A stretch of DNA of 44,211 bases from CAYXDO01 sp964463485 (GCA_964463485.1 CAYXDO010000087.1:1-44211); one strand, 5' to 3'; counted from the first letter of the stretch, positions 35,256 to 44,175 are shown. Translations and numbers: made by a program. Notes: generated by a model not told the origin, from the letters alone.

Positions 35256-36269
35256 TCAGCGTGCTTTGACCCGCACGACCTGCGACTTCGACCCGCCCGG
35301 CGTCCACTGCTCGAATCGGCCCTTCTCGATCACCAAGACCGCACCCGACTCCCCGGGATCTCCAAGCCCAACGTCGCTCATCACCAATCGACCGCCATGC
35401 CGCACCAACACGCGCCCGGCTTCACCCGGCATCACGGCGTCCGTGCGGGTGTGGCCGATCACCATCTGCCGCGTGCCCGTGGCCGCGAGCACTTCGTGCA
35501 GATCCGATCGAACGCTCGGCGCAGAAGCGAGCGCATAGACGCGATGCCATAGGGGCCCGAGCGGGTCGCGAAGAATCGATTGCGGCTCCACGTCCTCGTA
35601 GAACTCGGGCGCCTTGGCCCACGATCGGCGCGTCTCCGCTTCGAGCCCCTGGATCCCGTGCGCGGCCCACCGCGGGCTCAAGCCGCCATGCACGAACAGC
35701 AACGAGCCCATCGTGAGCGCCACGGGCAGCCGTCGGATGGCCGTGCCGAGCCTGCCGGTCGGGCCCATCTCCGCACGATAGGCCTCGCGACCCGGCGCGT
35801 TCTCTTCTTCCCACGCTCTGAGCCGACCGCCCATGGGCGGGATGGTTCCGCGCAACCTCGGGAGCCCCAAAAGCTCGAGCTGGTAACGATTGCGCGCGTA
35901 CACGAAGCGCTCGATCTCCTCCTGGGTCGCAAACTCCATGTACTCCTCGGGCGTCACGTAGGCCTCGTGCCGAAGCACCGAGAGGACCTCGTGATTGCCC
36001 AAGAGCCACAAGATGTCGCCGCCAGCCTCCCTCGCGAGAGGCGTCAGCGCGAGCAGCAGCTCCATCGCCGCGCGCGCCCCAGGACCGCGGTTCGGCACGT
36101 CGCCCATCTGGACGATCACCGTGCGCCCGCCTGACCAGCGCCCATCTTTTGTGATCAAACGAAGGCCGCGCAACAGCCGCACCAGGACGACCGCCTGTGC
36201 ATTCAGGTCGCCGATGACGACGACACGCGCCGGGAGCTCTCGCTCGAGGATCGCCTCCCCGGGATCCAC
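35256..36269 (-). CDS. Calcineurin-like (PPP-type) metallophosphoesterase
   Basis: The 337-residue protein has the PPP-family order of motifs: GDLNAQ (20-25), GDVPNRG (56-62), GNHE (91-94), LLFVHGGLS and MVIGHTRTD. These match the Shewanella-type phosphatase group. In the first motif the usual metal-binding His (GDxHG) is Asn23, and GDxVDRG is changed to GDVPNRG; the first Asp of each motif, Asn92, His93 and the later His residues remain. It may therefore have altered metal use or reduced activity. There is no signal peptide, so it is probably cytoplasmic. The start is GTG at 36269. It is divergent from the IcmF-like gene. Confidence 0.88.
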   Translation of the reverse strand: MDPGEAILERELPARVVVIGDLNAQAVVLVRLLRGLRLITKDGRWSGGRTVIVQMGDVPNRGPGARAAMELLLALTPLAREAGGDILWLLGNHEVLSVLRHEAYVTPEEYMEFATQEEIERFVYARNRYQLELLGLPRLRGTIPPMGGRLRAWEEENAPGREAYRAEMGPTGRLGTAIRRLPVALTMGSLLFVHGGLSPRWAAHGIQGLEAETRRSWAKAPEFYEDVEPQSILRDPLGPLWHRVYALASAPSVRSDLHEVLAATGTRQMVIGHTRTDAVMPGEAGRVLVRHGGRLVMSDVGLGDPGESGAVLVIEKGRFEQWTPGGSKSQVVRVKAR

Positions 36270-36368
36270 TCAGCCCCGAATACACAAGCGGGAGAGGCCG
36301 GTAAAGCAGCGATTCGTCGAACACATCAACCGATCCACAAACGACGCGTCCGCGTTTAGCCTGGACTC

Positions 36369-39300
36369 ATGCCCGGGATCGCCTCGCGCAAAAACCGAAT
36401 CCGCATCGTCACCGCCGCCTCCCTATTCGATGGCCATGACGCCGCGATCAACGTGATCCGGCGGCTGCTCGTGTCCCACGGAGCCGAGGTCGTTCACCTC
36501 GGCCACAATCGCGGAGCCGCGGAGGTCGCAGATGCGGCGATCCAAGAGGACGCGCAGGCGGTTGCGCTGTCCAGCTACCAGGGCGGCCACATGGAGTACT
36601 TCCGTTACGTACGGAGCCTGCTCGACGAGGCCGGCGCGGGCCACCTTCGAATCTTCGGCGGAGGCGGCGGTGTCATCGTCCCCCGCGAGATCGCGACGCT
36701 CGAAGCCGAGGGCATCACGAAGATCTTCAGCCCGGAAGACGGCCGAAGGTTGGGGCTCGAAGGAATGATCGAACAGGTGCTCGAGGGCTGCGACTTCAAC
36801 CAACTCGACCACGCGACTTTCGAGAGCGATCGCCTCGCATCCCTCTCGCCCAAGGACGCACCGCTGATCGCTTCGCTCTTGACGGCCGCCGAAGCGCCGG
36901 ACTTGGACGGCCGTCCGAAGGCCAAGATGGCCCTCTTCGACGTCGTCTTTCCGCGCGCAGATCGCCGGACGCGACGCGCGCCGGTCCTCGGGATCACCGG
37001 CCCTGGCGGAGCCGGCAAGTCGTCGCTGACCGACGAGCTCGCGCTTCGATATCAACGTGACTTTCCGGACCACACGATCGCGATCCTCGCGGTCGATCCG
37101 ACGAAGAAGACCACCGGCGGAGCGCTCCTGGGTGATCGAATCCGCATGAACAGCCTCGAGCGAGGCCGCACTTTCTTTCGCAGCCTCGCCACGCGCCAGG
37201 CCAAGAGCGAGCTCTCCCACGCCATCAAAGACGCGATCCGGATCTGCCAAGCCGCGGGCTTCGATCTCGTCATCGTCGAGACCGCCGGGATCGGCCAGGG
37301 CGACGCCGAGATCGCCCAGATCGCGGACGTGGCGCTCTATGCGATGACCGCGGAGTTCGGGGCGCAGACGCAGCTCGAGAAGATCGAGATGATCGATCAC
37401 GCACACGCGATCGCGATCAACAAGTTCGAGCGGCGCGGGTCCGAAGACGCGCTGCGCGACGTTCGCAAACAATATCGAAGGTCGCACAAGCTCTTCGGGT
37501 CGACGCCAGGCGACGAACATCTGCCGATCTTCGGCACGATCGCCTCGCAGTTCGCCGACCCCGGCGTGAACAGGCTCTACGTGGAGCTGCTGCGGAGGCT
37601 CTCGGAGACGGCCGGAACGAAGCTCGAGACGAGGCTCGACGCCACTTCGCTCAGCGGCCATGGCAAGCCGGGGATCATTCCTCCGAACAAGGAGCGTTAC
37701 CTCTCCGACATCGCCGAGGCCTGCCGCACGCACCGCGAGGAGACCCGCAAGAAAGCCGAGACCGCGCGAAAGGCTTACGCGTGTTTCAAGGTGCTGCGGG
37801 AGCTCGGCGTCGCGGTACGACCCGGTCGTGCGATCGAAGGTGAGGTACCGAGCGGCGCTCGGGCCGTGGCGGACGTCTACAGTTTGCAGCTCGAAACCTT
37901 AGGCGCAGAAGCCTGCGCGATGATTTCGGGTTGGGAGGACCGACGCCAAGCCTACGCCAAAGACGAGCTCGTTTATGAAGTGCGCGGAAAGAAGATCAAG
38001 ACGCCGCTCGTCGCCGAGACGTTGTCGGGCACGCGTGTTCCGAAGGTGCTGCTGCCCAAGCTCGAAGACTGGGGCGAGATCTTGTCGTTCTCCAGGCTCG
38101 AGAACGTGCCGGGCGAGTTCCCGTTCACGGCCGGAGTGTTCCCGCTCAAACGCACCGAAGAGACCCCCACGCGTATGTTCGCCGGCGAGGGGCCGCCCGA
38201 GCGCACCAACCACCGCTTTCACTTGCTGGCCAAGGACCAGCCGACCGCGCGCCTCTCCACGGCGTTCGACAGCGTGACGCTCTACGGGGAGGATCCGGCA
38301 GAGCGACCGGACATCTACGGAAAGATCGGCGAGTCCGGAGTCTCCGTGGCGACCGTCGAGGACGCCGAGAAGCTCTACGCAGGTTTCGATCTCTCGAGCC
38401 CGAAGACGTCCGTCTCGATGACGATCAATGGTCCAGCCCCCATCGTGCTCGCGTTCTTCATGAACGCGGCGATCCGCCAACGGCTCCGCAGATACTTGGT
38501 GCACCAAGGAAAGCTCGCGCTATCGGACGCCGAAGTGCTGCGACCGGATCTCGAGCGGGGAACGACCTTCGAAGCGATTCGAGCGCTCGCGACCCGCGAG
38601 ACGTACGAGGAGATCAAAGCGGCCACCCTGCGGGACGTGCGGGGGACGGTTCAAGCCGACATCCTGAAGGAAGACCAAGCGCAGAACACGTGCATCTTCT
38701 CCACGGAGTTCGCGCTCAAGATGATGGGCGACGTCCAAGAGTACTTCGTGAAACACGGCGTGAAGAATTACTACTCCGCCAGCATCAGCGGCTATCACAT
38801 CGCGGAGGCCGGCGCGAACCCCATCACCCAGCTCGCCTTCACCCTCGCCAACGGCTTCACGTACGTCGCCTACTACACCGCGCGCGGCATGAAGGTGGAC
38901 GACTTCGGTCCCAACCTTTCGTTCTTCTTCTCGAACGGCCTCGACCCCGAGTACGCCGTGATCGGGCGCGTGGCGCGGCGTATCTGGTCTGTGGCGATGA
39001 AGCGACTGTGGGGCGCGGACGAGCGCAGCCAGAAGCTCAAGTACCACATCCAAACCTCCGGTCGATCGCTCCACGCCCGCGAGATGGCGTTCAACGACAT
39101 TCGCACCACGCTGCAGGCGCTCTATGCGATGCAAGACAACACCAACTCCTTGCACACCAACGCCTTCGACGAGGCTCTGACGACGCCCACGCCGGAGTCG
39201 GTGCGGCGCGCCATCGCGATTCAGATGGTGATCGACAAGGAGCTCGGTTGGTCCCGCAACGAGAACCCGCTGCAAGGGAGCTACTTCGCGGAGTGGCTCA

Positions 39301-39746
39301 CCGAGGTCGTCGAGGCGAAGGTGCTCGAGGAGTTCGATCGAATCTCTTCCCGCGGAGGCGTCCTCGGCGCGATGGAGACGCAGTACCAGCGCGGCAAGAT
39401 CCAGGACGAGTCCCTCGAGTACGAGCGGCGCAAACACGACGGGTCCCTGCCGATCATCGGCGTCAACACCTTCCTCGACGCCTCCGTCGACTACGAAAAG
39501 GAAGCCAACGCGGTGCTGCTCTCGCGTTCGACGACCGAAGAAAAAGATCGTTGCATCAGCAACCTTCGAGACTTTTGGCGCCGTCACGAGACCACGCGCG
39601 CCGACGCCTTGGCCTCGCTCTGCGAGAGCGCGCTCTCAGGCCAGAACGTCTTCGCTGAGCTGATGGAAACGGTGAACCATGCGAGCCTCGGGCAGATCAG
39701 CGGCGCGCTGTACGGATGTGGCGGCCGCTATCGCCGAAACGGGTGA
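36369..39746 (+). CDS. icmF: Fused isobutyryl-CoA mutase (IcmF-type acyl-CoA mutase with built-in G-protein chaperone)
   Basis: A 1,125-residue fusion. The N-terminal B12-binding domain (1-140) has DGHDAA (21-26), with His23 as lower axial cobalt ligand. The MeaI-type GTPase (about 205-410) has the P-loop GPGGAGKS (211-218) and VDPTKKTTGG. The C-terminal TIM-barrel mutase (about 560-1110) has FSTEFALKMMGDVQEYF, YYSASISGYHIAEAGANPI, NTNSLHTNAFDEALTTPT and GGVLGAMETQYQRGKIQ. This order (B12 domain first, G-protein in the middle) is that of IcmF and not of methylmalonyl-CoA mutase. IcmF interconverts isobutyryl-CoA and butyryl-CoA, and some members rearrange pivalyl-CoA. Exact substrate choice depends on residues I cannot place by eye. 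Confidence 0.93.
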   Translation: MPGIASRKNRIRIVTAASLFDGHDAAINVIRRLLVSHGAEVVHLGHNRGAAEVADAAIQEDAQAVALSSYQGGHMEYFRYVRSLLDEAGAGHLRIFGGGGGVIVPREIATLEAEGITKIFSPEDGRRLGLEGMIEQVLEGCDFNQLDHATFESDRLASLSPKDAPLIASLLTAAEAPDLDGRPKAKMALFDVVFPRADRRTRRAPVLGITGPGGAGKSSLTDELALRYQRDFPDHTIAILAVDPTKKTTGGALLGDRIRMNSLERGRTFFRSLATRQAKSELSHAIKDAIRICQAAGFDLVIVETAGIGQGDAEIAQIADVALYAMTAEFGAQTQLEKIEMIDHAHAIAINKFERRGSEDALRDVRKQYRRSHKLFGSTPGDEHLPIFGTIASQFADPGVNRLYVELLRRLSETAGTKLETRLDATSLSGHGKPGIIPPNKERYLSDIAEACRTHREETRKKAETARKAYACFKVLRELGVAVRPGRAIEGEVPSGARAVADVYSLQLETLGAEACAMISGWEDRRQAYAKDELVYEVRGKKIKTPLVAETLSGTRVPKVLLPKLEDWGEILSFSRLENVPGEFPFTAGVFPLKRTEETPTRMFAGEGPPERTNHRFHLLAKDQPTARLSTAFDSVTLYGEDPAERPDIYGKIGESGVSVATVEDAEKLYAGFDLSSPKTSVSMTINGPAPIVLAFFMNAAIRQRLRRYLVHQGKLALSDAEVLRPDLERGTTFEAIRALATRETYEEIKAATLRDVRGTVQADILKEDQAQNTCIFSTEFALKMMGDVQEYFVKHGVKNYYSASISGYHIAEAGANPITQLAFTLANGFTYVAYYTARGMKVDDFGPNLSFFFSNGLDPEYAVIGRVARRIWSVAMKRLWGADERSQKLKYHIQTSGRSLHAREMAFNDIRTTLQALYAMQDNTNSLHTNAFDEALTTPTPESVRRAIAIQMVIDKELGWSRNENPLQGSYFAEWLTEVVEAKVLEEFDRISSRGGVLGAMETQYQRGKIQDESLEYERRKHDGSLPIIGVNTFLDASVDYEKEANAVLLSRSTTEEKDRCISNLRDFWRRHETTRADALASLCESALSGQNVFAELMETVNHASLGQISGALYGCGGRYRRNG

Positions 39747-39768
39747 AGCTTCAGGGGTGAAGCTTCAG
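39741..39768. repeat. 14-bp tandem duplication at the icmF stop
   Basis: GGGTGAAGCTTCAG occurs twice in perfect tandem (39741-39754 and 39755-39768). The TGA of icmF (39744-39746) lies in the first copy, so the stop context itself is duplicated. It is probably a replication slippage event. Confidence 0.85.
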
Positions 39769-39782
39769 TTCAACCTCCGCAC

Positions 39783-39890
39783 GAACCACGGAGAGCACAG
39801 AGAGGACCACGGAGGGCACGAAGGACCTTTCTAAAAATCCTCTGTGTTCTCTGTGTTCTCTGCGTTCCTGCTCTGTGTCCTCTGTGGTTT
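39783..39890. repeat. CACAGAG-type inverted repeat, copy 2
   Basis: GAACCACGGAGAGCACAGAG at the left and CTCTGTGTCCTCTGTGGTTT at the right form the arms of an imperfect palindrome around CTAAAAATCC. The interior repeats CTCTGTGTT. It is related to 7160-7288. It fills most of the 278-base gap between icmF and the methyltransferase gene, whose remainder (39891-40024) shows no gene. Confidence 0.75.
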
Positions 39891-40024
39891 ATCGACGCCG
39901 AGCGATGATCGTCGACATATCGCGGAACGTGGTCGTGCATCCTGCGAGGCCGCTAGACGCCCTCGGAGATTCGATCGCGAGCATGGACAGACGACTCGGA
40001 GCGCCGATTCTTCCCAGTTCGGAA

Positions 40025-40684
40025 TCAACCGAGGCGATGTTTTCGCTTCCACAGCTCGTACAAAATCACGCCGCCTTCGAAAGTCCGACCCTGGGTGAGC
40101 GTGCTCGCGTTGCACTCCAGTCCTGAAAGGCGGGCTGCGCCGTCGACGCCTCCGGGCATCACGCGGTTCGGATCGGCGATCCACGCAATCCCGTCGTCGG
40201 ACAGGTGCTTCCTGACGAATCGCAGGACGCCACGCAGCATGCCGTCCTCGTAAAAGACATCGGCGGCGAGGATTCCGTCGAAGGGCCCCAACGGGTCAGG
40301 TGGGTTGTTCCAGTCGAGCTCCACGACCTTCACGTCGAGCCGATTTCGGACAGCGCTGGCCTTCACCGACGCGACCGCCTCTGGGCGAATGTCCCCAAGG
40401 ACGACGTCGGCGCCACGGGCGGCAGCGACCAAGCCGAGCACGCCAAGGCCGCAGCCGAGGTCCAGAATTCGTCGCCCCGACAGGTCAGGCACCGCCAAGA
40501 GCACTTCGAGCAAGGCCTTGGTGCTGGGCCAAACGACCGACCAGTACGGGCGCGTGGCCACGAGCTCACGGGCCTCGGGCTGCTTCGAGCGAAGGAATTC
40601 GAGCGTCCGATCGCCGACCGTCAGCCGAAGAGGTTCGTCGGGTTCCGAGTCGCTCTCGTCCGGCCGGAGCTCCTCCGCGCTCAC
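40025..40684 (-). CDS. Class I SAM-dependent methyltransferase (METTL21/nicotinamide-N-methyltransferase-like)
   Basis: The Rossmann methyltransferase fold is clear: ILDLGCGLGVLGLVAAARGA (motif I, about residues 73-92), GDIRPEAVASVKASAVRN (motif II) and FDGILAADVFYEDGML (post-II). PYWSVVWPSTKALLEVLL before motif I is the signature of the protein-lysine methyltransferase group that includes METTL21 and related bacterial enzymes, so a protein substrate is likely; the target is unknown. The start is a GTG whose last two bases overlap the stop of the upstream PEGA gene (GTGA, 40681-40684), so the two genes are co-transcribed and coupled. Confidence 0.88.
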   Translation of the reverse strand: MSAEELRPDESDSEPDEPLRLTVGDRTLEFLRSKQPEARELVATRPYWSVVWPSTKALLEVLLAVPDLSGRRILDLGCGLGVLGLVAAARGADVVLGDIRPEAVASVKASAVRNRLDVKVVELDWNNPPDPLGPFDGILAADVFYEDGMLRGVLRFVRKHLSDDGIAWIADPNRVMPGGVDGAARLSGLECNASTLTQGRTFEGGVILYELWKRKHRLG

Positions 40685-41709
40685 TGCGGCGGAGGCTCCT
40701 CTTCTTTCTGAAGCTGGAAGTTGTAGGTCTCTTTCAGCTCGCTGGGCGGAATCTCCAGGTCGATCTTCTTGTAGCCGCCCGCGGACACCGACAGCACATG
40801 GCGCTGCGTCGGGTCGATGTTGGCCATGACGAAGGTCCTCTTGCTGCCCAAGGCTTGTCCGTCCAACATCACGTTCGCCGCGATCGGGCTGAGCGAGATC
40901 GAAATCGTCATTTTGCCGGCTTCGCTGATCGGGAAAAGGTCGCGCGCCTCGCGGACTTCCTTGTTCTCCAAGACGTTGACCGACAACGTCTCGCTGCGAT
41001 ACCCCTGAAGCATAATCTCTACCTGATGTTTGCCCGCCGGGAGTGTCGCTCGCATCGGCGTTTTCAAGGCAATGTCTTTGCCGTCAATCTTGACGGTTGC
41101 CCCAAGTGGCGTGGTGATGAGCTCGACCGTGCCCTGAGGTCGCGCACCAGCGAACTGAAACACCAGCGCGCCGACCGCGATGACAAGCGCGGCACCCAGT
41201 CCCGCCACCGCCATGCGGCGTCCCGGCGTCTCTTTGGGAACCGCCGTCGGCGTCATACCGGCGGCCGCCGCAGCTCCGCGTTCGGGGATGATCGACTGCT
41301 CCGCCGGTGCCTCGACCGGCGCCATCCACATGAGCGTGTTGTCGCCGAAGCCGCCTTTGCCGGCCACCCCGCCCCCCTGGCCAATCTTGCCCTGAGGAGG
41401 TTTGGGCGCCGACGGCGAGATCGTATCGGGCTCGGACGACTGGTCCGTCGCCTTGATGCGCGCGCTGTCTGGTGTAAGAGGTTTCGGTTGGGGCATGACC
41501 CCGAGGTTTGGGACCGCGGGCATCGCCATCGTCGGAGCGCTTCCGAGCTCCTCGTCGACCTTGCCGCCGGACGGTTTTTTGGCCGCTCCCGCTGCTTTGG
41601 TTGCTCCCTTGAGCCTCTCGCGAGCCTCTCGAAGCGCCTTCAGCTCGTCGGCATTGAGAGGATCGAGGATCGTCCTATCGTCCGGCGAGTCACCTTTTCC
41701 CGTACCCAT
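40681..41709 (-). CDS. Single-pass membrane protein with two PEGA domains
   Basis: From ATG 41709 (342 residues) there is a charged N-terminus (DDRTILDPLNADELKALREA), a long Pro/Ala/Gly-rich segment, a membrane helix at about 170-190 (VAGLGAALVIAVGALVFQF) and two PEGA-type beta domains: GTVELITTPLGATVKIDGKD with LPAGKHQVEIMLQGY, then ISISLSPIAANVMLDGQAL with VSAGGYKKIDLE. The layout is that of the C-terminal half of the window's PEGA kinase, without the kinase domain. The frame is open back to 41832, but the internal ATG has GGAAAGG upstream. The methyltransferase gene is coupled at its end. It is divergent from the lipoprotein gene to its right. Confidence 0.85.
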   Translation of the reverse strand: MGTGKGDSPDDRTILDPLNADELKALREARERLKGATKAAGAAKKPSGGKVDEELGSAPTMAMPAVPNLGVMPQPKPLTPDSARIKATDQSSEPDTISPSAPKPPQGKIGQGGGVAGKGGFGDNTLMWMAPVEAPAEQSIIPERGAAAAAGMTPTAVPKETPGRRMAVAGLGAALVIAVGALVFQFAGARPQGTVELITTPLGATVKIDGKDIALKTPMRATLPAGKHQVEIMLQGYRSETLSVNVLENKEVREARDLFPISEAGKMTISISLSPIAANVMLDGQALGSKRTFVMANIDPTQRHVLSVSAGGYKKIDLEIPPSELKETYNFQLQKEEEPPPQ

Positions 41710-41901
41710 CGCGATCGCGCCTTTCCGGTTGCTTAGCACAGTCGACTGGCACCTGCCAGAGAACCGCTCAGAGACGGCGCTTGCACACCTCACCGTGGTC
41801 GATTCGAGGACTTGCACCTGCGCGGCAATCATGGTGTGGAACCCTCGGATCGTTCCGGAGCTCGCTCCGGACCAAGCCGCTCGCGACCCCGCGAGCGCGA
41901 C

Positions 41902-41908
41902 GAGGGAG
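41902..41908 (+). promoter_or_regulatory. Ribosome binding site for a TTG start
   Basis: GAGGGAG ends eight bases before the TTG at 41917. Together with a lipoprotein signal directly after that codon, it decides the start of the surface protein gene over the upstream ATG at 41812. Confidence 0.55.
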
Positions 41909-41916
41909 CTACCGCC

Positions 41917-44082
41917 TTGAGCACACGAAATTGGGCCCCGCTCATCGCGGGCGCCAGCTTGGCGTTCGCATGCACTGGCTCACCGGAACCAGCGAGCGAC
42001 ACGACAGCCGCGCCCGCAGCGAACCACGTCGTCGTCGGCGAGTTCTTTGGTGTCATCGACGGCGCGACCGGCGAGATGACGATCGTACCGGCCGACGCGG
42101 GGTCCGTTGCGACCCTAGGGAAGGAGGCTCGCGGCGCTTTCGCTCAGCTCGTCGTGCAGCAAGACGGACGACGCGGTCGAGGCCGGCCCGACACAGTCGA
42201 AGTTTCCACGATCACCGGCTCCGGCGGCTTCGGTCCGCCACGCTGTGGCGTCAACGAAGTGTGTGGGGACGTCCAGATCGGCAGCCGCTATCGTCGAGCG
42301 ATCGTGACGCCGGTCGCGCACATCGAGCGCACCGTGCCTGCAAATGGCGTGATTCCGTCGACCGGTAATCACCCGACTTCGTTCAACGGGCTTGCGAACG
42401 ACAAGGGCCTCTTCGTGTACAGCGAGACCGTTCCGGCGTGGGTCAGCGGAGACGCGAATTTCACCGCACAAAAGCGCTGGGGCTTCACGAGGCTCTCGGG
42501 CACGAACATTTACGTGTTCGGCAAGGTGTACGGCGACCTCGTCGACGCTCAGGTGTGCGGAGACGGACTGGTCAGCGGAACCGAGCAGTGCGACCCAGCG
42601 AGCGTGCCGGCGTCGTGTCCGGTTGGCCAGACGTGCAACACCGATTGCGCCTGCCAGACCGTCGCCGTGTGCGGCAACGGCACGATCGAGACAGGAGAGC
42701 AGTGTGAGCTCGACGCCGATTGCACGGGCGGCGCGACTTGCTCTGGTTGTCAGTGCGTCGGCGGCGACGTGTGCGGCGACGGCGTGATCGGCGCGACGGA
42801 AGCTTGCGACACTTTGGCCAGCCCCTCGGGCTGCCCGACCGGTCAAGGCTGCTCGGCCACCTGCGCGTGCGTGTCGAGCTGCGGGGACGGAGCGATCAAC
42901 AACGGCGAAGTCTGCGATCCAGCCGCGGCACCGACGGGCTGCGCAGACGGCGTCGTCTGCCTCTCGGATTGCTCGTGCGACACCGGCTTCATCTGCGGCA
43001 ACGGAACGCTCGAGGCGAACGAGGAGTGCGATCCCCCAGGCGGCGGCTGCCCGACAGGTGAGACTTGCTCCATCGGTGGCGGCTGCGTCTGCGTGCCGAC
43101 GACCGGGGAGGGGCGCCCGTTCGCGGTGCTCCACGCGGCCGACGACAACGCCCTGAGATCGGTCTACGACACCGCGGTCGCGCTCGCCGAGCTGCCCGAT
43201 TCGCTGTTCACCGAGCTCAACCCGGCGTCCGACACCCTCGTGCTGGAAGGCGCCTTCACCGCGGTCGGGCTCAACCCAGGCGGGAACATGAACGTCAGCT
43301 CGTTCGGCGCCACCCGGCTCGGCTGGGACCTCGCAGGAGACCCCGAGACCGCCCAGGTCGGTGGCACGCTCCACCCGAGCCTCGCCGGGACGATCGGCTT
43401 CCGCGGACGGCTGAGCTCGACGGTCGACTTCGAGGAGGACGTGTTGTCGCCCGGTTGCTTCTGCGAAGGCCACGGCGTGCGTGCGACCCAAGGCACCACC
43501 CCCATCGACGGCGGTTTGGCGGAGAGCAACCAGGACCTGACGGCGGCGACCCCTGTCCGCTTCGCCCACGCCTACGACGCGGCGGCGCGAGCCTGGGTCG
43601 TGCGCAGCGAGTGGACCGTCAGCGCGTTGAGAGTACGAATGGACACTTCGCTCCGACGGGATGACTTTTATGTGACTCAGCGAATCACCATGACCAACAC
43701 CTCGACGACCGAAACGATCAGCGACATTCGCCTCCTCCGAACGCTCGACTACGACGTGGGCCCAGGCCACTTCGACGACGACTCGTTCGCCTTTCTGTAC
43801 CCATTCACGTCGGGGAGCCCGTCAGTCCCGCAGCTCATTCGATCCGTAGACGACGAAAATCCGCGCGCCTACGGCGTGGCAACCGTTTCGCCCTATATGA
43901 CTTGCGCCAACGGGATCACGTTCATGACCACCGACCCAGACCAAATCATGGCCCGGGACGAGAACGGCGACTCGATCCCTGACTGCAATCAGGATCCAGT
44001 GGTCGGCAGCCCCGGAGACCGCTCGAGCTCGTTCGTGTTCGAGACCCCGGCGCTCGCGCCGGGTGAGTCCGTGACTCTCTGA
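41917..44082 (+). CDS. Surface lipoprotein with five cysteine-rich DUF4215-type repeats
   Basis: From TTG 41917 the leader STRNWAPLIAGASLAFAC gives a lipobox Cys at about residue 19. An N-terminal beta domain (about 35-205) is followed by five tandem repeats of about 35 residues opening CGDG/CGNG and then G-E-x-C-D (VCGDGLVSGTEQCDP, VCGNGTIETGEQCEL, VCGDGVIGATEACDT, SCGDGAINNGEVCDP, ICGNGTLEANEECDP). Each holds about six Cys, likely disulfide-bonded. The C-terminal part is a beta-sandwich-like domain (GFRGRLSSTVDFEEDVLSPG, RITMTNTSTTETISDIRLLR). Such repeats are typical of myxobacterial surface proteins. The chain ends abruptly at APGESVTL, mid-strand by appearance, with no C-terminal sorting signal. 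Confidence 0.85.
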   Translation: MSTRNWAPLIAGASLAFACTGSPEPASDTTAAPAANHVVVGEFFGVIDGATGEMTIVPADAGSVATLGKEARGAFAQLVVQQDGRRGRGRPDTVEVSTITGSGGFGPPRCGVNEVCGDVQIGSRYRRAIVTPVAHIERTVPANGVIPSTGNHPTSFNGLANDKGLFVYSETVPAWVSGDANFTAQKRWGFTRLSGTNIYVFGKVYGDLVDAQVCGDGLVSGTEQCDPASVPASCPVGQTCNTDCACQTVAVCGNGTIETGEQCELDADCTGGATCSGCQCVGGDVCGDGVIGATEACDTLASPSGCPTGQGCSATCACVSSCGDGAINNGEVCDPAAAPTGCADGVVCLSDCSCDTGFICGNGTLEANEECDPPGGGCPTGETCSIGGGCVCVPTTGEGRPFAVLHAADDNALRSVYDTAVALAELPDSLFTELNPASDTLVLEGAFTAVGLNPGGNMNVSSFGATRLGWDLAGDPETAQVGGTLHPSLAGTIGFRGRLSSTVDFEEDVLSPGCFCEGHGVRATQGTTPIDGGLAESNQDLTAATPVRFAHAYDAAARAWVVRSEWTVSALRVRMDTSLRRDDFYVTQRITMTNTSTTETISDIRLLRTLDYDVGPGHFDDDSFAFLYPFTSGSPSVPQLIRSVDDENPRAYGVATVSPYMTCANGITFMTTDPDQIMARDENGDSIPDCNQDPVVGSPGDRSSSFVFETPALAPGESVTL

Positions 44083-44109
44083 GTGCTCCGGCGCTCGCTC
44101 GTCCGAGCC

Positions 44110-44125
44110 TAACTAATTGTAGTTA
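44110..44125. other. Short palindrome TAACTA-ATTG-TAGTTA
   Basis: Perfect 6-bp arms (44110-44115 and 44120-44125) around a 4-base loop, in an AT-rich patch 28 bases after the lipoprotein stop. It could be an operator for a gene beyond the window or part of a repeat. The function is unknown. Confidence 0.4.
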
Positions 44126-44141
44126 ATCCTGCCCTATCCTC

Positions 44142-44156
44142 ATCCTGCCTCAGGAT
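44142..44156. terminator. Possible hairpin after the lipoprotein gene
   Basis: ATCCTG (44142-44147) and CAGGAT (44151-44156) pair perfectly across CCT, 60 bases downstream of the stop. No T-run follows, so intrinsic termination is unproven. Confidence 0.3.
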
Positions 44157-44157
44157 C

Positions 44158-44175
44158 GGGCACGGGCACGGGCAC
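44158..44175. repeat. GGGCAC hexamer repeat, three copies
   Basis: Three perfect tandem GGGCAC units (44158-44175). Short CCCGTG/GGGCAC runs are frequent in myxobacterial genomes (from memory). No function is assigned. Confidence 0.7.

Noticed and set aside
42115..43770. 551-codon open frame on the minus strand
   Set aside because: Antisense to the cysteine-rich lipoprotein, whose repeat motifs are unmistakable.
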